This document shows, piece by piece, positions 34,806 through 43,735 of a stretch of 64,000 nucleotides of DNA. The position numbers were made by a program, and so were the translations under genes. Positions within the stretch are counted from its first letter, which is position 1. Each line of letters starts with the position of its first letter. The notes under the pieces are model-generated. The model saw only the letters and a list, made by a program, of their open reading frames with translations, did no database searches and was not told the DNA's origin. Source of the DNA: Pedobacter jeongneungensis (GTDB lineage: Bacteria; Bacteroidota; Bacteroidia; Sphingobacteriales; Sphingobacteriaceae). The DNA lies in contig NZ_AYMG01000008.1 in the NCBI RefSeq assembly GCF_000633455.1, positions 1 through 64,000 of the forward strand, in the 5' to 3' direction.

Positions 34806-36722
34806 ATGCCATTAATAAACGAATTTTCAACGGTCCCTACCCTGTTGCGGAATGTTGTAAAAAATATACACAAACCACAAGAAACCTTTTTGATCCATAA
34901 ACAGGGTGCAGAATGGACTGAAATTTCTTACGAAGATACCCTAAAAAGAGCTGATGCAGTTTCCGCATTCTTTTTGGAAAAAGGAATAAAAAAGGGCGAC
35001 CGCCTGGGTTTAATGATCGAAAATTCCCCGGAATATGTGTATTACGATCAGGGTATTCAGCAGATCGGCGTGATCAACGTTTCCATTTATCCTACGCTTT
35101 CTGAGCAGGAAGTGTCTTATATCATCAACGATTCTGGCATAAAAGCCATTCTTGTTGGGAATAATTTCTTATACCGTAAAGTATTAAAGGTTGCTGCCAA
35201 TTGCAAGGAACTAAAATATATTATCCCCGCTTTTAAAGATTTTGAAAAAGTTACTATTCCTGCAGATGTAAACGTAGAAGTAATTGCTTTTTCTGATATC
35301 CTGGCACTTAAACATCAGGTTACGGCTGCTGAGAAAGCCGAAATAGACCAGTGCAGAAGTTTGGTATTACCAAATGATGTTTCCTCATTAATTTATACTT
35401 CCGGAACAACAGGAACTCCAAAGGGAGTAATGCTTACCCATTATAATTTTGTAAAGAACGTGGAGGTATGTTTGCAACAGATCCCGGTGATCGACCAAAC
35501 AGAGACTTTTCTTTCCTTTTTACCATTGTCGCACGTATTCGAACGTACAGCCACTTACCATGTTTGCTGTGCACAAGGTTGTAAAATCGCCTTTGCCCAA
35601 AGTTTAGAACTCTTAGCTAAAAATATGGGCGAAGTGCGTCCAACAGTGATGAGCTGTGTTCCCCGCCTTTTAGAGCGGATACACGATAAGGCGATAAAAG
35701 GAGGAACTGCAGGTGGAGGTACCAAAGCAAAAATATTTACCTGGGCCTTAGAAACCGGCAATAAATACCGTGTTGCAAAAGAAGCGGGCAAAAATCCAGG
35801 TTTAATCTTATCGGCAAAAAAAGGAATTGCCGAGAAACTGGTCTTCAGTAAAATCAAAGAAAAAACAGGTGGAAGATTAAAATTCATGATTTCTGGCGGA
35901 GCTGCCCTACCTAAAAATGTTGGTGAGTTTTTTGGTGATCTGGGCATTAAAATCTTGGAAGGATTTGGTTTAACAGAAACTTCGCCTGTGATGTCGGTTA
36001 CCGAATACCACAGACAGGTTTATGGCACCGTTGGACGAGTGATCCCTGGCATTGAGGTAGGCATACAAGATGTAGAAAGCAAAGAAATGCTGAGCATTCA
36101 AACACACAATACTTTTAACGAAGATTTTGAATGTGCAGAAGGTGAAGTAATTGTCCGCGGTCATTGTGTAATGAAAGGTTACTTTAACAAACCTGCAGAA
36201 ACTGCTGAGGCGATAGACAAAGATATGTGGTTCCACACCGGTGATATCGGTCGTTTTTATAAAGGAAACCTGCAGATTACCGACCGTTTAAAAAACATGA
36301 TCGTTAATGCCTATGGCAAAAACGTATATCCTACGCCAGTAGAAAATATCTATTTAAAAAGTCCGAAGATTGATCAGCTGTTTTTAATCGGCGATAAACG
36401 CGAATTTATCACCGCCATCATCATTCCTAACAAGGAAACTTTAGAAGAAACCTTTAAACTTCAACCCTCGTTTTTTGAAGAAACTGATCCTTTTATCCGC
36501 AACCAGGAAATCATCGACTGGATGGAGCTGGACATTAAGAAAATCTCTAACGAACTGGCTAAATTTGAGCGTATCAAAAACTTTAAGATCAAACGTAATC
36601 CTTTTAATATAGATGAAGGGGAAATTACACCGACCATGAAAGTTAAACGCCGCATTGTAGAAAAGAAATATGCCGAGGCCATTAATGAAATGTATGAGGA
36701 AGGTGTAGAAGCGGAATCGTAA
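34806..36722 (+). CDS. fadD: Long-chain fatty-acid-CoA ligase (AMP-binding)
   Basis: The 638-residue adenylate-forming enzyme activates fatty acids to acyl-CoA. The P-loop motif LIYTSGTTGTPKGVMLTH is near residue 198, with EGFGLTETSPV and the C-terminal hinge region YKGNLQITDRLKNMIVN. Its length and the 'long-chain synthetase' LC-FACS features such as the extra segment AKIFTWALETGNKYR place it with eukaryote-like/Bacteroidota long-chain acyl-CoA synthetases rather than E. coli FadD; the symbol is therefore functional. It stands alone. Confidence 0.92.
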   Translation: MPLINEFSTVPTLLRNVVKNIHKPQETFLIHKQGAEWTEISYEDTLKRADAVSAFFLEKGIKKGDRLGLMIENSPEYVYYDQGIQQIGVINVSIYPTLSEQEVSYIINDSGIKAILVGNNFLYRKVLKVAANCKELKYIIPAFKDFEKVTIPADVNVEVIAFSDILALKHQVTAAEKAEIDQCRSLVLPNDVSSLIYTSGTTGTPKGVMLTHYNFVKNVEVCLQQIPVIDQTETFLSFLPLSHVFERTATYHVCCAQGCKIAFAQSLELLAKNMGEVRPTVMSCVPRLLERIHDKAIKGGTAGGGTKAKIFTWALETGNKYRVAKEAGKNPGLILSAKKGIAEKLVFSKIKEKTGGRLKFMISGGAALPKNVGEFFGDLGIKILEGFGLTETSPVMSVTEYHRQVYGTVGRVIPGIEVGIQDVESKEMLSIQTHNTFNEDFECAEGEVIVRGHCVMKGYFNKPAETAEAIDKDMWFHTGDIGRFYKGNLQITDRLKNMIVNAYGKNVYPTPVENIYLKSPKIDQLFLIGDKREFITAIIIPNKETLEETFKLQPSFFEETDPFIRNQEIIDWMELDIKKISNELAKFERIKNFKIKRNPFNIDEGEITPTMKVKRRIVEKKYAEAINEMYEEGVEAES

Positions 36723-36733
36723 CAATTAAAAAT

Positions 36734-36763
36734 TTCCCATTTAGGGAACTTTTCTTATATTTG
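36734..36763 (+). promoter_or_regulatory. Promoter and candidate operator of higBA
   Basis: A TATATTTG box (36756-36763) lies 16 nt before the higB start. The inverted repeat TTCCC (36734-36738) / GGGAA (36744-36748) covers the expected -33 region, where a HigA antitoxin would be expected to bind for autoregulation. Confidence 0.45.
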
Positions 36764-36779
36764 TTCAATATTTACTTAA

Positions 36780-37055
36780 GTGAGAATAATCGCTAAAAAA
36801 ATACTGCGTGATTTTTGGGAAAGGCATCCAGATTGTGAAGAACAACTGAAATCGTGGTACCAGGAAACAAGCAATAGCAATTGGGAAAAGCCTAATGATG
36901 TAAAAAGCGATTATCCCAGTGCAAGTATCTTAGCTGATAATAGAATTGTTTTTAATATTAAAGGCAATAATTATCGGTTGATTATCAAAATCAATTATGA
37001 TTATCAGATGATCTGGATACGTTTTATTAGTACTCATGCTGAATATTATAAATAG
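36780..37055 (+). CDS. higB: HigB-family toxin (RelE-like mRNA interferase)
   Basis: The 91-residue protein with a GTG start begins MRIIAKKILRDFWERHPDCE and contains a RelE-like core (IVFNIKGNNYRLIIKINYD, then IRFISTHAEYYK) typical of HigB toxins that cleave mRNA on the ribosome. The HTH gene starts on the next base after its stop, the toxin-first order characteristic of higBA. Length is normal. Confidence 0.92.
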   Translation: MRIIAKKILRDFWERHPDCEEQLKSWYQETSNSNWEKPNDVKSDYPSASILADNRIVFNIKGNNYRLIIKINYDYQMIWIRFISTHAEYYK

Positions 37056-37433
37056 ATGCTACCAAAATCTAAACACATGAATATTAAGCCGATCAAAAAT
37101 CAAAATGATTATACTCAAGCCTTAGAAAGGCTTGAAGTTATTTTCGATGCTAAAAAAGGCTCGGTCGAAGGTGATGAATTAGAGGTATTAGCGATCCTCA
37201 TCGAAAATTACGAGGACAAACATTTCCCTATTGGTTTTCCTGACCCAATTGAGGCCATCAAGTTTAGAATGGAACAAATGGGCTATAAACAAAGTGATTT
37301 AGCCAAAGTTGTTGGTTTAAAAAGCCGAGCAAGTGAAATATTAAACCGAAAGCGGAAATTATCACTCGATATGATCAGGCAATTACACGAAAGTTTCAAT
37401 ATACCTACAGATGTGCTTATCCAGGCATATTAA
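37056..37433 (+). CDS. higA: HigA-family antitoxin (XRE helix-turn-helix)
   Basis: The protein of up to 125 residues has a C-terminal XRE-type HTH (AIKFRMEQMGYKQSDLAKVV, SRASEILNRKRKLSLDMIRQ) and an N-terminal toxin-binding region with DELEVLAILIENYEDKH. It should neutralise HigB and repress the operon. The first ATG (37056) is immediately after the higB stop; an internal ATG at 37077 giving MNIKPIKNQ is equally plausible. Confidence 0.92.
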   Translation: MLPKSKHMNIKPIKNQNDYTQALERLEVIFDAKKGSVEGDELEVLAILIENYEDKHFPIGFPDPIEAIKFRMEQMGYKQSDLAKVVGLKSRASEILNRKRKLSLDMIRQLHESFNIPTDVLIQAY

Positions 37434-37473
37434 AATTATACATTAAGACAAAAATAAAACCCTGCAAAATCAT

Positions 37474-37481
37474 TACTTTTG
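37474..37481 (+). promoter_or_regulatory. -7 box of lysS
   Basis: TACTTTTG matches TAnnTTTG and ends 15 nt before the ATG at 37497, predicting a leader of about a dozen nucleotides. It overlaps an alternative TTG start at 37479, arguing against that start. Confidence 0.5.
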
Positions 37482-37496
37482 CAAAAAATACCCGAA

Positions 37497-39206
37497 ATGA
37501 GTATAGGATTATCAGAACAAGAAGTATTACGACGTGAGTCGTTAAAGCAATTACGCCAGTTGGGCATAGAGCCTTATCCGGCAGAAGCTTATGAAGTTAA
37601 CGTTACCGCTGCCGACATTTTAGCAAACTACGAAAAAGATAAAACTGCCTATAAGACCGTTAGTTTAGCCGGTCGTATTATGGGACGTAATATTATGGGT
37701 GCCGCATCTTTTGCTGAATTACAGGATTCGACAGGGCGTATCCAGATTTATTTAAAGAGAGACGAGCTTTGTCCTGGTGATGATAAAACCTTATACAATA
37801 CCGTATTTAAGAAACTTTTGGATATTGGTGATTTTATCGGGATTACTGGTTACGTTTTTACCACACAAACAGGAGAAATTTCTATTCATGTTACCGGTTT
37901 TACCGTTCTAGCTAAATCTTTACGTCCATTACCGATTGTAAAACGTGATGATAAAGGGAATGTGTACGATGAATTTACCAATCCTGAATTGCGTTACCGC
38001 ATGCGTTATGTAGATTTAACGGTAAACCCTGATTACAAACAGATTTTCATCAAACGCAGCAAGGTAATTAACAGCATGCGCAATTACTTTGATGAGCAAG
38101 GTTGGATGGAAGTAGAAACCCCTATCCTACAACCTATACACGGTGGTGCAGCTGCCCGTCCTTTTGCTACACACCACAATACTTTAGATATGCCGCTTTA
38201 CCTGCGTATTGCGAATGAGCTTTATCTAAAAAGATTAATTGTTGCTGGTTTTGATGGCGTTTATGAGTTCGGTAAAATGTTCCGTAACGAAGGGATGGAC
38301 CGTACGCATAATCCAGAGTACACTTCGATGGAAATTTATGTAGCCTATAAAGATTATATCTGGATGATGGCTATGGTTGAAGAATGTTTGGAAAAAGTAG
38401 CGATTGCGACAAATGGTTCTGCTGTAGTTAAAGTTGGCGAAAACGATATTAATTTTGAAGGACCATACGAAAAACTAACCATGTACGAATCAATCCAAAA
38501 ATATACAGGAATTGATGTTTCGAAAATGACTGAAGAGGAGCTTTTGCAAACCTGTGCATCACTAGGCATCGAAACGGATTCTACCATGGGCCGCGGTAAA
38601 TTGGTAGACGAAATTTTCAGTGATAAAGTAGAAGCCAATTTAATCCAGCCGACATTTATTACGGATTATCCAATCGAAATGACACCGTTGGCGAAGAAAC
38701 ACCGTAGTGCAGAAGGATTGGTAGAGCGTTTCGAAATATTTGTAAATGGTAAAGAAATCGGAAATGCTTATTCAGAGCTGAACGATCCGATTGATCAAAA
38801 AGAACGTTTTGAAGATCAGTTGAAACTTGCGGATCGTGGTGATGCTGAAGCTATGGCTATGGATGATGATTTCGTTCGTGCCTTAGAATATGGTATGCCT
38901 CCTACTTCAGGTTTAGGTTTTGGCATCGATCGTATCGTGATGTTAATGACCAATCAAAGTACCATCCAGGAAGTGTTATTCTTCCCACAGATGCGCCCGG
39001 AAAAAAAGAAAATTGAGTTAACACCAGAGGAAACAGAATTATATGCATTGGTTTCGGAAGGTGAACAACACCAGTTAACTGATGTAAAAGCAAAACTTGC
39101 CGATTGGAGCAATAAAAAATGGGATACTACCCTAAAAGCATTAACCGGTAAAGGCGTTTTAAAAGTTTCCAAAACCGATGATGGTTTGTTTTTATCGCAG
39201 AAATAG
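37497..39206 (+). CDS. lysS: Lysyl-tRNA synthetase (class II)
   Basis: The 569-residue class II enzyme has the OB-fold anticodon-binding domain (about 50-160, including LAGRIMGRNIMGAASFAELQ), motif 2 FRNEGMDRTHNPEYTSME and motif 3 GLGFGIDRIVMLMTN. It is longer than the roughly 500-residue E. coli enzyme by an extra C-terminal domain of about 65 residues starting at LTPEETELYALVSEG. The ATG at 37497 gives MSIGLSEQEVLRRESLKQLR; a TTG at 37479 is less likely because it overlaps the -7 box. Confidence 0.96.
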   Translation: MSIGLSEQEVLRRESLKQLRQLGIEPYPAEAYEVNVTAADILANYEKDKTAYKTVSLAGRIMGRNIMGAASFAELQDSTGRIQIYLKRDELCPGDDKTLYNTVFKKLLDIGDFIGITGYVFTTQTGEISIHVTGFTVLAKSLRPLPIVKRDDKGNVYDEFTNPELRYRMRYVDLTVNPDYKQIFIKRSKVINSMRNYFDEQGWMEVETPILQPIHGGAAARPFATHHNTLDMPLYLRIANELYLKRLIVAGFDGVYEFGKMFRNEGMDRTHNPEYTSMEIYVAYKDYIWMMAMVEECLEKVAIATNGSAVVKVGENDINFEGPYEKLTMYESIQKYTGIDVSKMTEEELLQTCASLGIETDSTMGRGKLVDEIFSDKVEANLIQPTFITDYPIEMTPLAKKHRSAEGLVERFEIFVNGKEIGNAYSELNDPIDQKERFEDQLKLADRGDAEAMAMDDDFVRALEYGMPPTSGLGFGIDRIVMLMTNQSTIQEVLFFPQMRPEKKKIELTPEETELYALVSEGEQHQLTDVKAKLADWSNKKWDTTLKALTGKGVLKVSKTDDGLFLSQK

Positions 39207-39271
39207 TCAAAAAAGACTTTCATAACGGTGAAATAACGCTTTTAGTGTTAACACAAACATAACAAAAACTT

Positions 39272-39306
39272 AAAAGGCTTGCTAACAATTGTTTAGCAAG
39301 CCTTTT
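39272..39306 (+). terminator. Strong terminator after lysS
   Basis: AAAAGGCTTGCTAA (39272-39285) pairs with TTAGCAAGCCTTTT (39293-39306), a perfect 14-bp stem. A TATATTTA box (39308-39315) follows at once and may drive the next small gene. Confidence 0.85.
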
Positions 39307-39344
39307 CTATATTTACAGCAATCGATAAATAAAATCATTGCCCT

Positions 39345-39557
39345 ATGAATACGTCAAGTTTAGAAATCAACGAAAGAGAGTACTGCATTAAATTAAGCAA
39401 AGATGCTTTTGATTTAACTTTAGTGCGCCAATTAATAAAAAGAATCCAGGCCGAAGCTTTATTTTTCTCAAGAGTTCAGGCAGAAGACGAAGACATCTTA
39501 AGTAAAAGAGCCCAAAGAGAAGAATTTGAAGGATTTGATTATTTAGGAGACAAATAG
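39345..39557 (+). CDS. Small acidic protein of unknown function
   Basis: The 70-residue protein begins MNTSSLEINEREYCIKLSKD and appears helical (FDLTLVRQLIKRIQAEALFF), ending in the acidic EEFEGFDYLGDK. No domain is recognised. It has its own space after the lysS terminator, with a near-consensus -7 box about 30 nt upstream and repeat DNA after it, so it looks like an independent gene. Confidence 0.7.
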   Translation: MNTSSLEINEREYCIKLSKDAFDLTLVRQLIKRIQAEALFFSRVQAEDEDILSKRAQREEFEGFDYLGDK

Positions 39558-39660
39558 TAAGTATTCAATTTACAATTCTCAGTTAATAGTTAATTTAACG
39601 ATTAACCAGTTAACCGCTTTATACAATTAACCGGTTAACCAATTAAAACAGTTAACCTCA
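39558..39660. repeat. AATTAACCGGTTAACC word array
   Basis: The gap between two convergent genes contains TCAGTTAATAGTTAAT, GATTAACCAGTTAACCG, AATTAACCGGTTAACC and AACAGTTAACC. TTAACCGGTTAA is a perfect palindrome. The words resemble those between iscS and iscU. Confidence 0.65.
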
Positions 39661-40215
39661 CTAATCAACCTCCAAAGTCCCTTCTACCGAATCATCCATT
39701 GTTTTCCCTGTAATTACGGATGCAGCCATTTTCAAAAATGCAACGGCAGTGCCGTGTTTGGTATCCCAATAATAACCTTCGGATGGGATAACTTTGATTA
39801 GCGTAATATTCGGGTCGTCTTTCCCTCCCTGAAACCAGGTTTTTATAAACGGGCTCCAAAGCTCATCAATTTTGGCCTGATCCCTGCTGATTTCTGAAAT
39901 ACCATAAATATTTACAAAACCTGAATGTGCACCTGCCTGAAATAACAGGTGTGTAAAAGGATCAGTAGAAATTTCGTCGTTTTTATGACTGTCTTTCATG
40001 CTCATAAACCAGATATTCCCTTCATCATCTACCTGCTGAATAGCCATTGGTCTTACCGATAAAGGTATACCCGTTTTAATATTGGTACAGAAAAAACAAC
40101 TTTCAGCTTTTTCTGCCAACTCCCTAAGTTTTTCGATGGCTGCTTTGCCACCAAGATCTTTAATGTTATTTTCTTCCTGAGTATTATTCGTACTTCCTTC
40201 TTGTGATGTTGCCAT
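39661..40215 (-). CDS. Pyridoxamine 5'-phosphate oxidase-like (general stress protein 26 type) protein
   Basis: The 184-residue protein has the split-barrel flavin-binding fold of the PPOX superfamily: CFFCTNIKTGIPLSVRPMAI, IWFMSMKDSHKND and the C-terminal YYWDTKHGTAVAFLKMAA typical of general-stress-protein-26 homologues. Binding of FMN or a related flavin is expected; the reaction is unknown. It converges on the 70-residue gene. Confidence 0.9.
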   Translation of the reverse strand: MATSQEGSTNNTQEENNIKDLGGKAAIEKLRELAEKAESCFFCTNIKTGIPLSVRPMAIQQVDDEGNIWFMSMKDSHKNDEISTDPFTHLLFQAGAHSGFVNIYGISEISRDQAKIDELWSPFIKTWFQGGKDDPNITLIKVIPSEGYYWDTKHGTAVAFLKMAASVITGKTMDDSVEGTLEVD

Positions 40216-40371
40216 AGGATTAAGATTTTATATTTACTACAATAGAAATTGGGTTTTGGTTTTGAGTTTTTGCGGAGAACCTTAGGCGAAGGGCGTTCGG
40301 CGGAGAGCGTAAAGATAAAATATAGTGTTTGATTTATTGGCTAAAAATTATGGCGTTTTGATCAAAGGCAA

Positions 40372-40379
40372 TATCTTTA
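40372..40379 (+). promoter_or_regulatory. Near-consensus -7 box 4 nt before the DUF1905 gene
   Basis: TATCTTTA differs from TAnnTTTG only at the last base and is separated from the ATG at 40384 by four bases, the spacing of the leaderless set. Confidence 0.35.
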
Positions 40380-40383
40380 ATTA

Positions 40384-40881
40384 ATGAATATCAAAAAACC
40401 GAAAGCTTTTAAGGCTGAGATTAAAATTATAGGCATCAATCCTTTTGTGTTTATACCAGAAGAAGCATTAAATTATATTTTTCATCAATCGGGAAAAGAC
40501 AAGGGACAGCTTCCGGTTAAAATGAAAATTGATGGTTATGAGTTTAAACAAACGCTGGTTAAATATGCCGGAGATTGGCGTTTATACCTAAATACGCCCA
40601 TGCGAAAAGCAGCCGGAAAAGATATTGGAGATATCGCGACTTTCGAAATTGAATTTGATACGGAAGAACGGACAATTAGTATCAATCCTAAACTGGTACA
40701 GGCCTTAGCAGAAAATAAACAGGCAAAGGATGTATTTGATGGCCTCGCCCCTTATTTACAGAAAGAAATTATACGTTATATTGCCAACCTTAAAACGGAA
40801 GAATCGATTGATCACAATGTAAAAAAAGCTATTCAGTTTCTTTTAGGTAAAGAACGGTTTATTGGTAGGGATGGGATTTAA
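40384..40881 (+). CDS. DUF1905 / YdeI-OmdA-type protein
   Basis: The 165-residue protein has an N-terminal DUF1905 beta-barrel (AEIKIIGINPFVFIPEEAL, VKYAGDWRLYLNTPMRKAAG) and a C-terminal YdeI/OmpD-associated helical segment (AYLQKEIIRYIANLK-like, then KKAIQFLLGKERF). This fusion is widespread and of unknown function. Length is typical. No operon partners; it converges with the M3 peptidase gene. Confidence 0.9.
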   Translation: MNIKKPKAFKAEIKIIGINPFVFIPEEALNYIFHQSGKDKGQLPVKMKIDGYEFKQTLVKYAGDWRLYLNTPMRKAAGKDIGDIATFEIEFDTEERTISINPKLVQALAENKQAKDVFDGLAPYLQKEIIRYIANLKTEESIDHNVKKAIQFLLGKERFIGRDGI

Positions 40882-40942
40882 AGCATTATTTAATATAGTA
40901 CAAAAGACAATTATTAACTGTCCTTTGTACTATAATATTATT

Positions 40943-42964
40943 TTATAATAATCCTCGCTTTCTCAGCATTGGTTTAATATCAGGATTATGTCCTCTGAAA
41001 TTAAAAAACATTTTACCAAGATCTTCAGTATTTCCTTTGGACAGAATCATATCCCTAAAACGCTGACCATTCGCCCTGGTTAATCCTCCATTCTCCTGAA
41101 ACCACGAAAAGGCATCATTTTCAAGCATAGAAGTCCAGCTATAGGCGTAATAACCTGCGGCGTAGCCATTACTCCAGATGTGCAGAAAATAGCTGGAGCG
41201 GTAACGTGGTGGCACATACGATAAATTTAAATTGGTTTTCTTTAAAGCTTCGGCTTCAAATTTGTCGACATCCTGCAATGGTAAACCAGGAGAAATTGTA
41301 TGCCATTGCATATCCAGATCGGCTGCTGCCAAAGCTTCAGTAAAAATATAGCCCTGATTAAATGAACTCGCCTTTTTAATTTTATCTAACAAAGCTTGTG
41401 GCATTTGTGCTCCGGTTTGATAATGAAGGGCATAATTCTTCAGTATTTTTGGATCGGAAGCCCAATGCTCATTAAACTGGGAAGGAAATTCTACATAATC
41501 ACGGGCTACACTTGTACCCGAAAGACTGGGATATTGCTGGTTGGCAAACAGACCGTGTAAACCGTGTCCAAATTCATGGAACATGGTTGTAACATCATCA
41601 AAACTAATTAATGCTGGTTTTCCGGCTTCGGGTTTTGCAAAGTTGCAAACATTATAAATTACCGGTATTGTACCGAATAGTTTAGATTGAGGAACGAGGT
41701 TATCCATCCAGGCACCGCCATCTTTGTTATCACGTTTGTAGTAATCACAATAAAAGAGACCAAGCTGTTTTCCATCTTTGTCCATCACATCAAAAACACG
41801 AACATCTTCCTGGTAAACAGGTAAATCTTTACGTTCTTTAAAAGTAATGCCATAAAGTTGTGTGGCAGCATAAAACACACCGTTAATAAGCACTTTATTT
41901 AACTCGAAATAAGGCTTAACCTCGTTTTCATCCAGATCGAATTTTGCTTTACGAACTTGCTCGGCATAAAAATCCCAATCCCAGGGCTCTAGCTTAAAGC
42001 CGCCTTTTTGCTGATCGATTACAGCCTGTATATCTGCGGCTTCACTTTTTGCCTTCGCGGTTGCAGCAGGAATAACTTTGCTAAAAAAACCTTCTACTGC
42101 TTCAGGCGTTTTAGCCATCTGATTTTGCAATTTCCAGGCTGCATAATTTTTAAAGCCAAGCAATGCTGCCTGAGCAGAACGGATCTGCGCAATTCTTGAA
42201 ATTATTTTACGGGTATCATTTGCATCACCTTTTTCTGCCCTGTTCCATGATTTATTAAAAAGTTCCTCTCGCTTGTTACGATCGGTCATTGATTGCAATT
42301 CGGGTTGTTGGGTCGTATTTTTTAAACCTTTACCTGCTGCCTGTAACTGTGCGGTAAACTTCGCGCCCAAAGTAGCTTCTTCTTTATTCAGCTCTTTAAG
42401 TTTGTCTTTATCAGCGTCAGATAGCTTTGCCCCTGCCAATTCAAATTTTTGGTAATAACACTCCAGTAAGCGCAACGATTCGGCATCCAGTTTCAGCTGA
42501 TCCTTCTTTTTGTAAAGGGTTTCTACCCGGTTAAAAAGTTTGGTATTTAAATAAATGGCATCGGTGTTTGCTGTTAATTTAGGAGCCTCCTCTTCTTTAA
42601 CCTTTTGCAATTCGGGATTAGTATTGGCGCCTGTAAGCAGGTTAAAAACCGTACTTGTCCGGTTCAGCAATTGTCCGCTTTTTTCTATGGCCAGAATGGT
42701 ATTTTCAAAATCAGGTGGTTCAGTCTGATCAGCAATTTTACGGATTTCATCCATTTGCTGTTTCATCCCTTCTTCCAATGCCGGTTTAAAATCACCGTTT
42801 TTTATTTTGTCGAAAGCAGGAGCCTGAAAGGCAAGTTCGCTTGCTTTAAAAAAAGGATTGGCCGATGAAAAGCTTTCCCTGCTTTCTTCAGCATCTTTTT
42901 TGTTATTGCAAGCACCTAGAATGGCTAAAAAAGCCAACATGGGTAAATAAGATACTTTTTTCAT
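40943..42964 (-). CDS. dcp: M3-family zinc peptidase lipoprotein (peptidyl-dipeptidase Dcp type)
   Basis: The 673-residue enzyme contains the zinc motif HEFGH in MFHEFGHGLHGLF with the downstream glutamate in VEFPSQFNEHW, the M3A pattern of Dcp and oligopeptidase A. The N-terminus MKKVSYLPMLAFLAILGACN is a lipoprotein signal with lipobox LGAC, so it is exported and anchored. It removes dipeptides from peptide C-termini in the periplasm or at the outer membrane. A C-terminal LPLxxVDKFEAE-like region is normal. Confidence 0.93.
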   Translation of the reverse strand: MKKVSYLPMLAFLAILGACNNKKDAEESRESFSSANPFFKASELAFQAPAFDKIKNGDFKPALEEGMKQQMDEIRKIADQTEPPDFENTILAIEKSGQLLNRTSTVFNLLTGANTNPELQKVKEEEAPKLTANTDAIYLNTKLFNRVETLYKKKDQLKLDAESLRLLECYYQKFELAGAKLSDADKDKLKELNKEEATLGAKFTAQLQAAGKGLKNTTQQPELQSMTDRNKREELFNKSWNRAEKGDANDTRKIISRIAQIRSAQAALLGFKNYAAWKLQNQMAKTPEAVEGFFSKVIPAATAKAKSEAADIQAVIDQQKGGFKLEPWDWDFYAEQVRKAKFDLDENEVKPYFELNKVLINGVFYAATQLYGITFKERKDLPVYQEDVRVFDVMDKDGKQLGLFYCDYYKRDNKDGGAWMDNLVPQSKLFGTIPVIYNVCNFAKPEAGKPALISFDDVTTMFHEFGHGLHGLFANQQYPSLSGTSVARDYVEFPSQFNEHWASDPKILKNYALHYQTGAQMPQALLDKIKKASSFNQGYIFTEALAAADLDMQWHTISPGLPLQDVDKFEAEALKKTNLNLSYVPPRYRSSYFLHIWSNGYAAGYYAYSWTSMLENDAFSWFQENGGLTRANGQRFRDMILSKGNTEDLGKMFFNFRGHNPDIKPMLRKRGLL

Positions 42965-43079
42965 GAATATTTAAAAGTTAGGTATCCATAAAAATAGTAA
43001 TTTATATGCTGCAATTTTCAACAAACAAAACCGAGCTGAAACAAAAAAGCCATTTCGGTTAAGAAATGGCTTTTAAATT

Positions 43080-43619
43080 TTATCTGTAACGAACTTGCTG
43101 TTGCTTGTCCATCATCCCCATCTGATCTTTCATCTGTTTAATCTGATCGGCCAATAATTTATTTTTATCTGCTTTTTTTGCTTCGGCAAGATACATGGTT
43201 GCTTCGCGTTTATTGCGTTTAGCCATTGCAATACCGGCCAGGCTTAGTTTTGCCAAAGCAACATTATGATCCATCTGCATTCCTAAAGCAAGCGATTTTT
43301 TGAAATATTTTTCACTCTGCATTGGTGCTGTTCTGCTTTCAATTAAACCAATCAATAAATTGTAGTAACCGTGCTGAACTTTAATCAACTGGCTTTCGTA
43401 ATTGGTAATGCGATCTAAAAACATTTTTGCTTTAGGCATGTTATCTTTTCTGAGAAACCATTGCGCTAAAAGCATGTTCTCATTAAAGAAATAAGTTACC
43501 AGTACAATTATTCCTAATAAAATGGCAATAATGCCCCACGGCCAGAAACCGAAAATAAATAAAGCTACTGCGCCACCCAGTAAAGCAAACCCCGCAATTA
43601 ATCTGATAATATTTGGCAT
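43080..43619 (-). CDS. Membrane protein with helical repeat domain, unknown function
   Basis: The 179-residue protein has two adjacent N-terminal membrane helices (LIAGFALLGGAVALFIFGF and WGIIAILLGIIVLVTYFF) followed by about 120 cytosolic residues of TPR-like helices (AKMFLDRITNYESQLIKVQ, LAKLSLAGIAMAKRNKREA) and a glutamine/methionine-rich end. I recognise no named family. It stands alone, divergent from a thioredoxin-like gene. Confidence 0.82.
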   Translation of the reverse strand: MPNIIRLIAGFALLGGAVALFIFGFWPWGIIAILLGIIVLVTYFFNENMLLAQWFLRKDNMPKAKMFLDRITNYESQLIKVQHGYYNLLIGLIESRTAPMQSEKYFKKSLALGMQMDHNVALAKLSLAGIAMAKRNKREATMYLAEAKKADKNKLLADQIKQMKDQMGMMDKQQQVRYR

Positions 43620-43735
43620 AAATTTTATTCTAATTATTTTTTTTTTGCAAATATCGTGTTTAAATGGCAGAAATTAGATTTTAAAACAATAATTTCATTA
43701 AAAATTACAAAGCTCAAAAAAAACCGCGCATCAAT

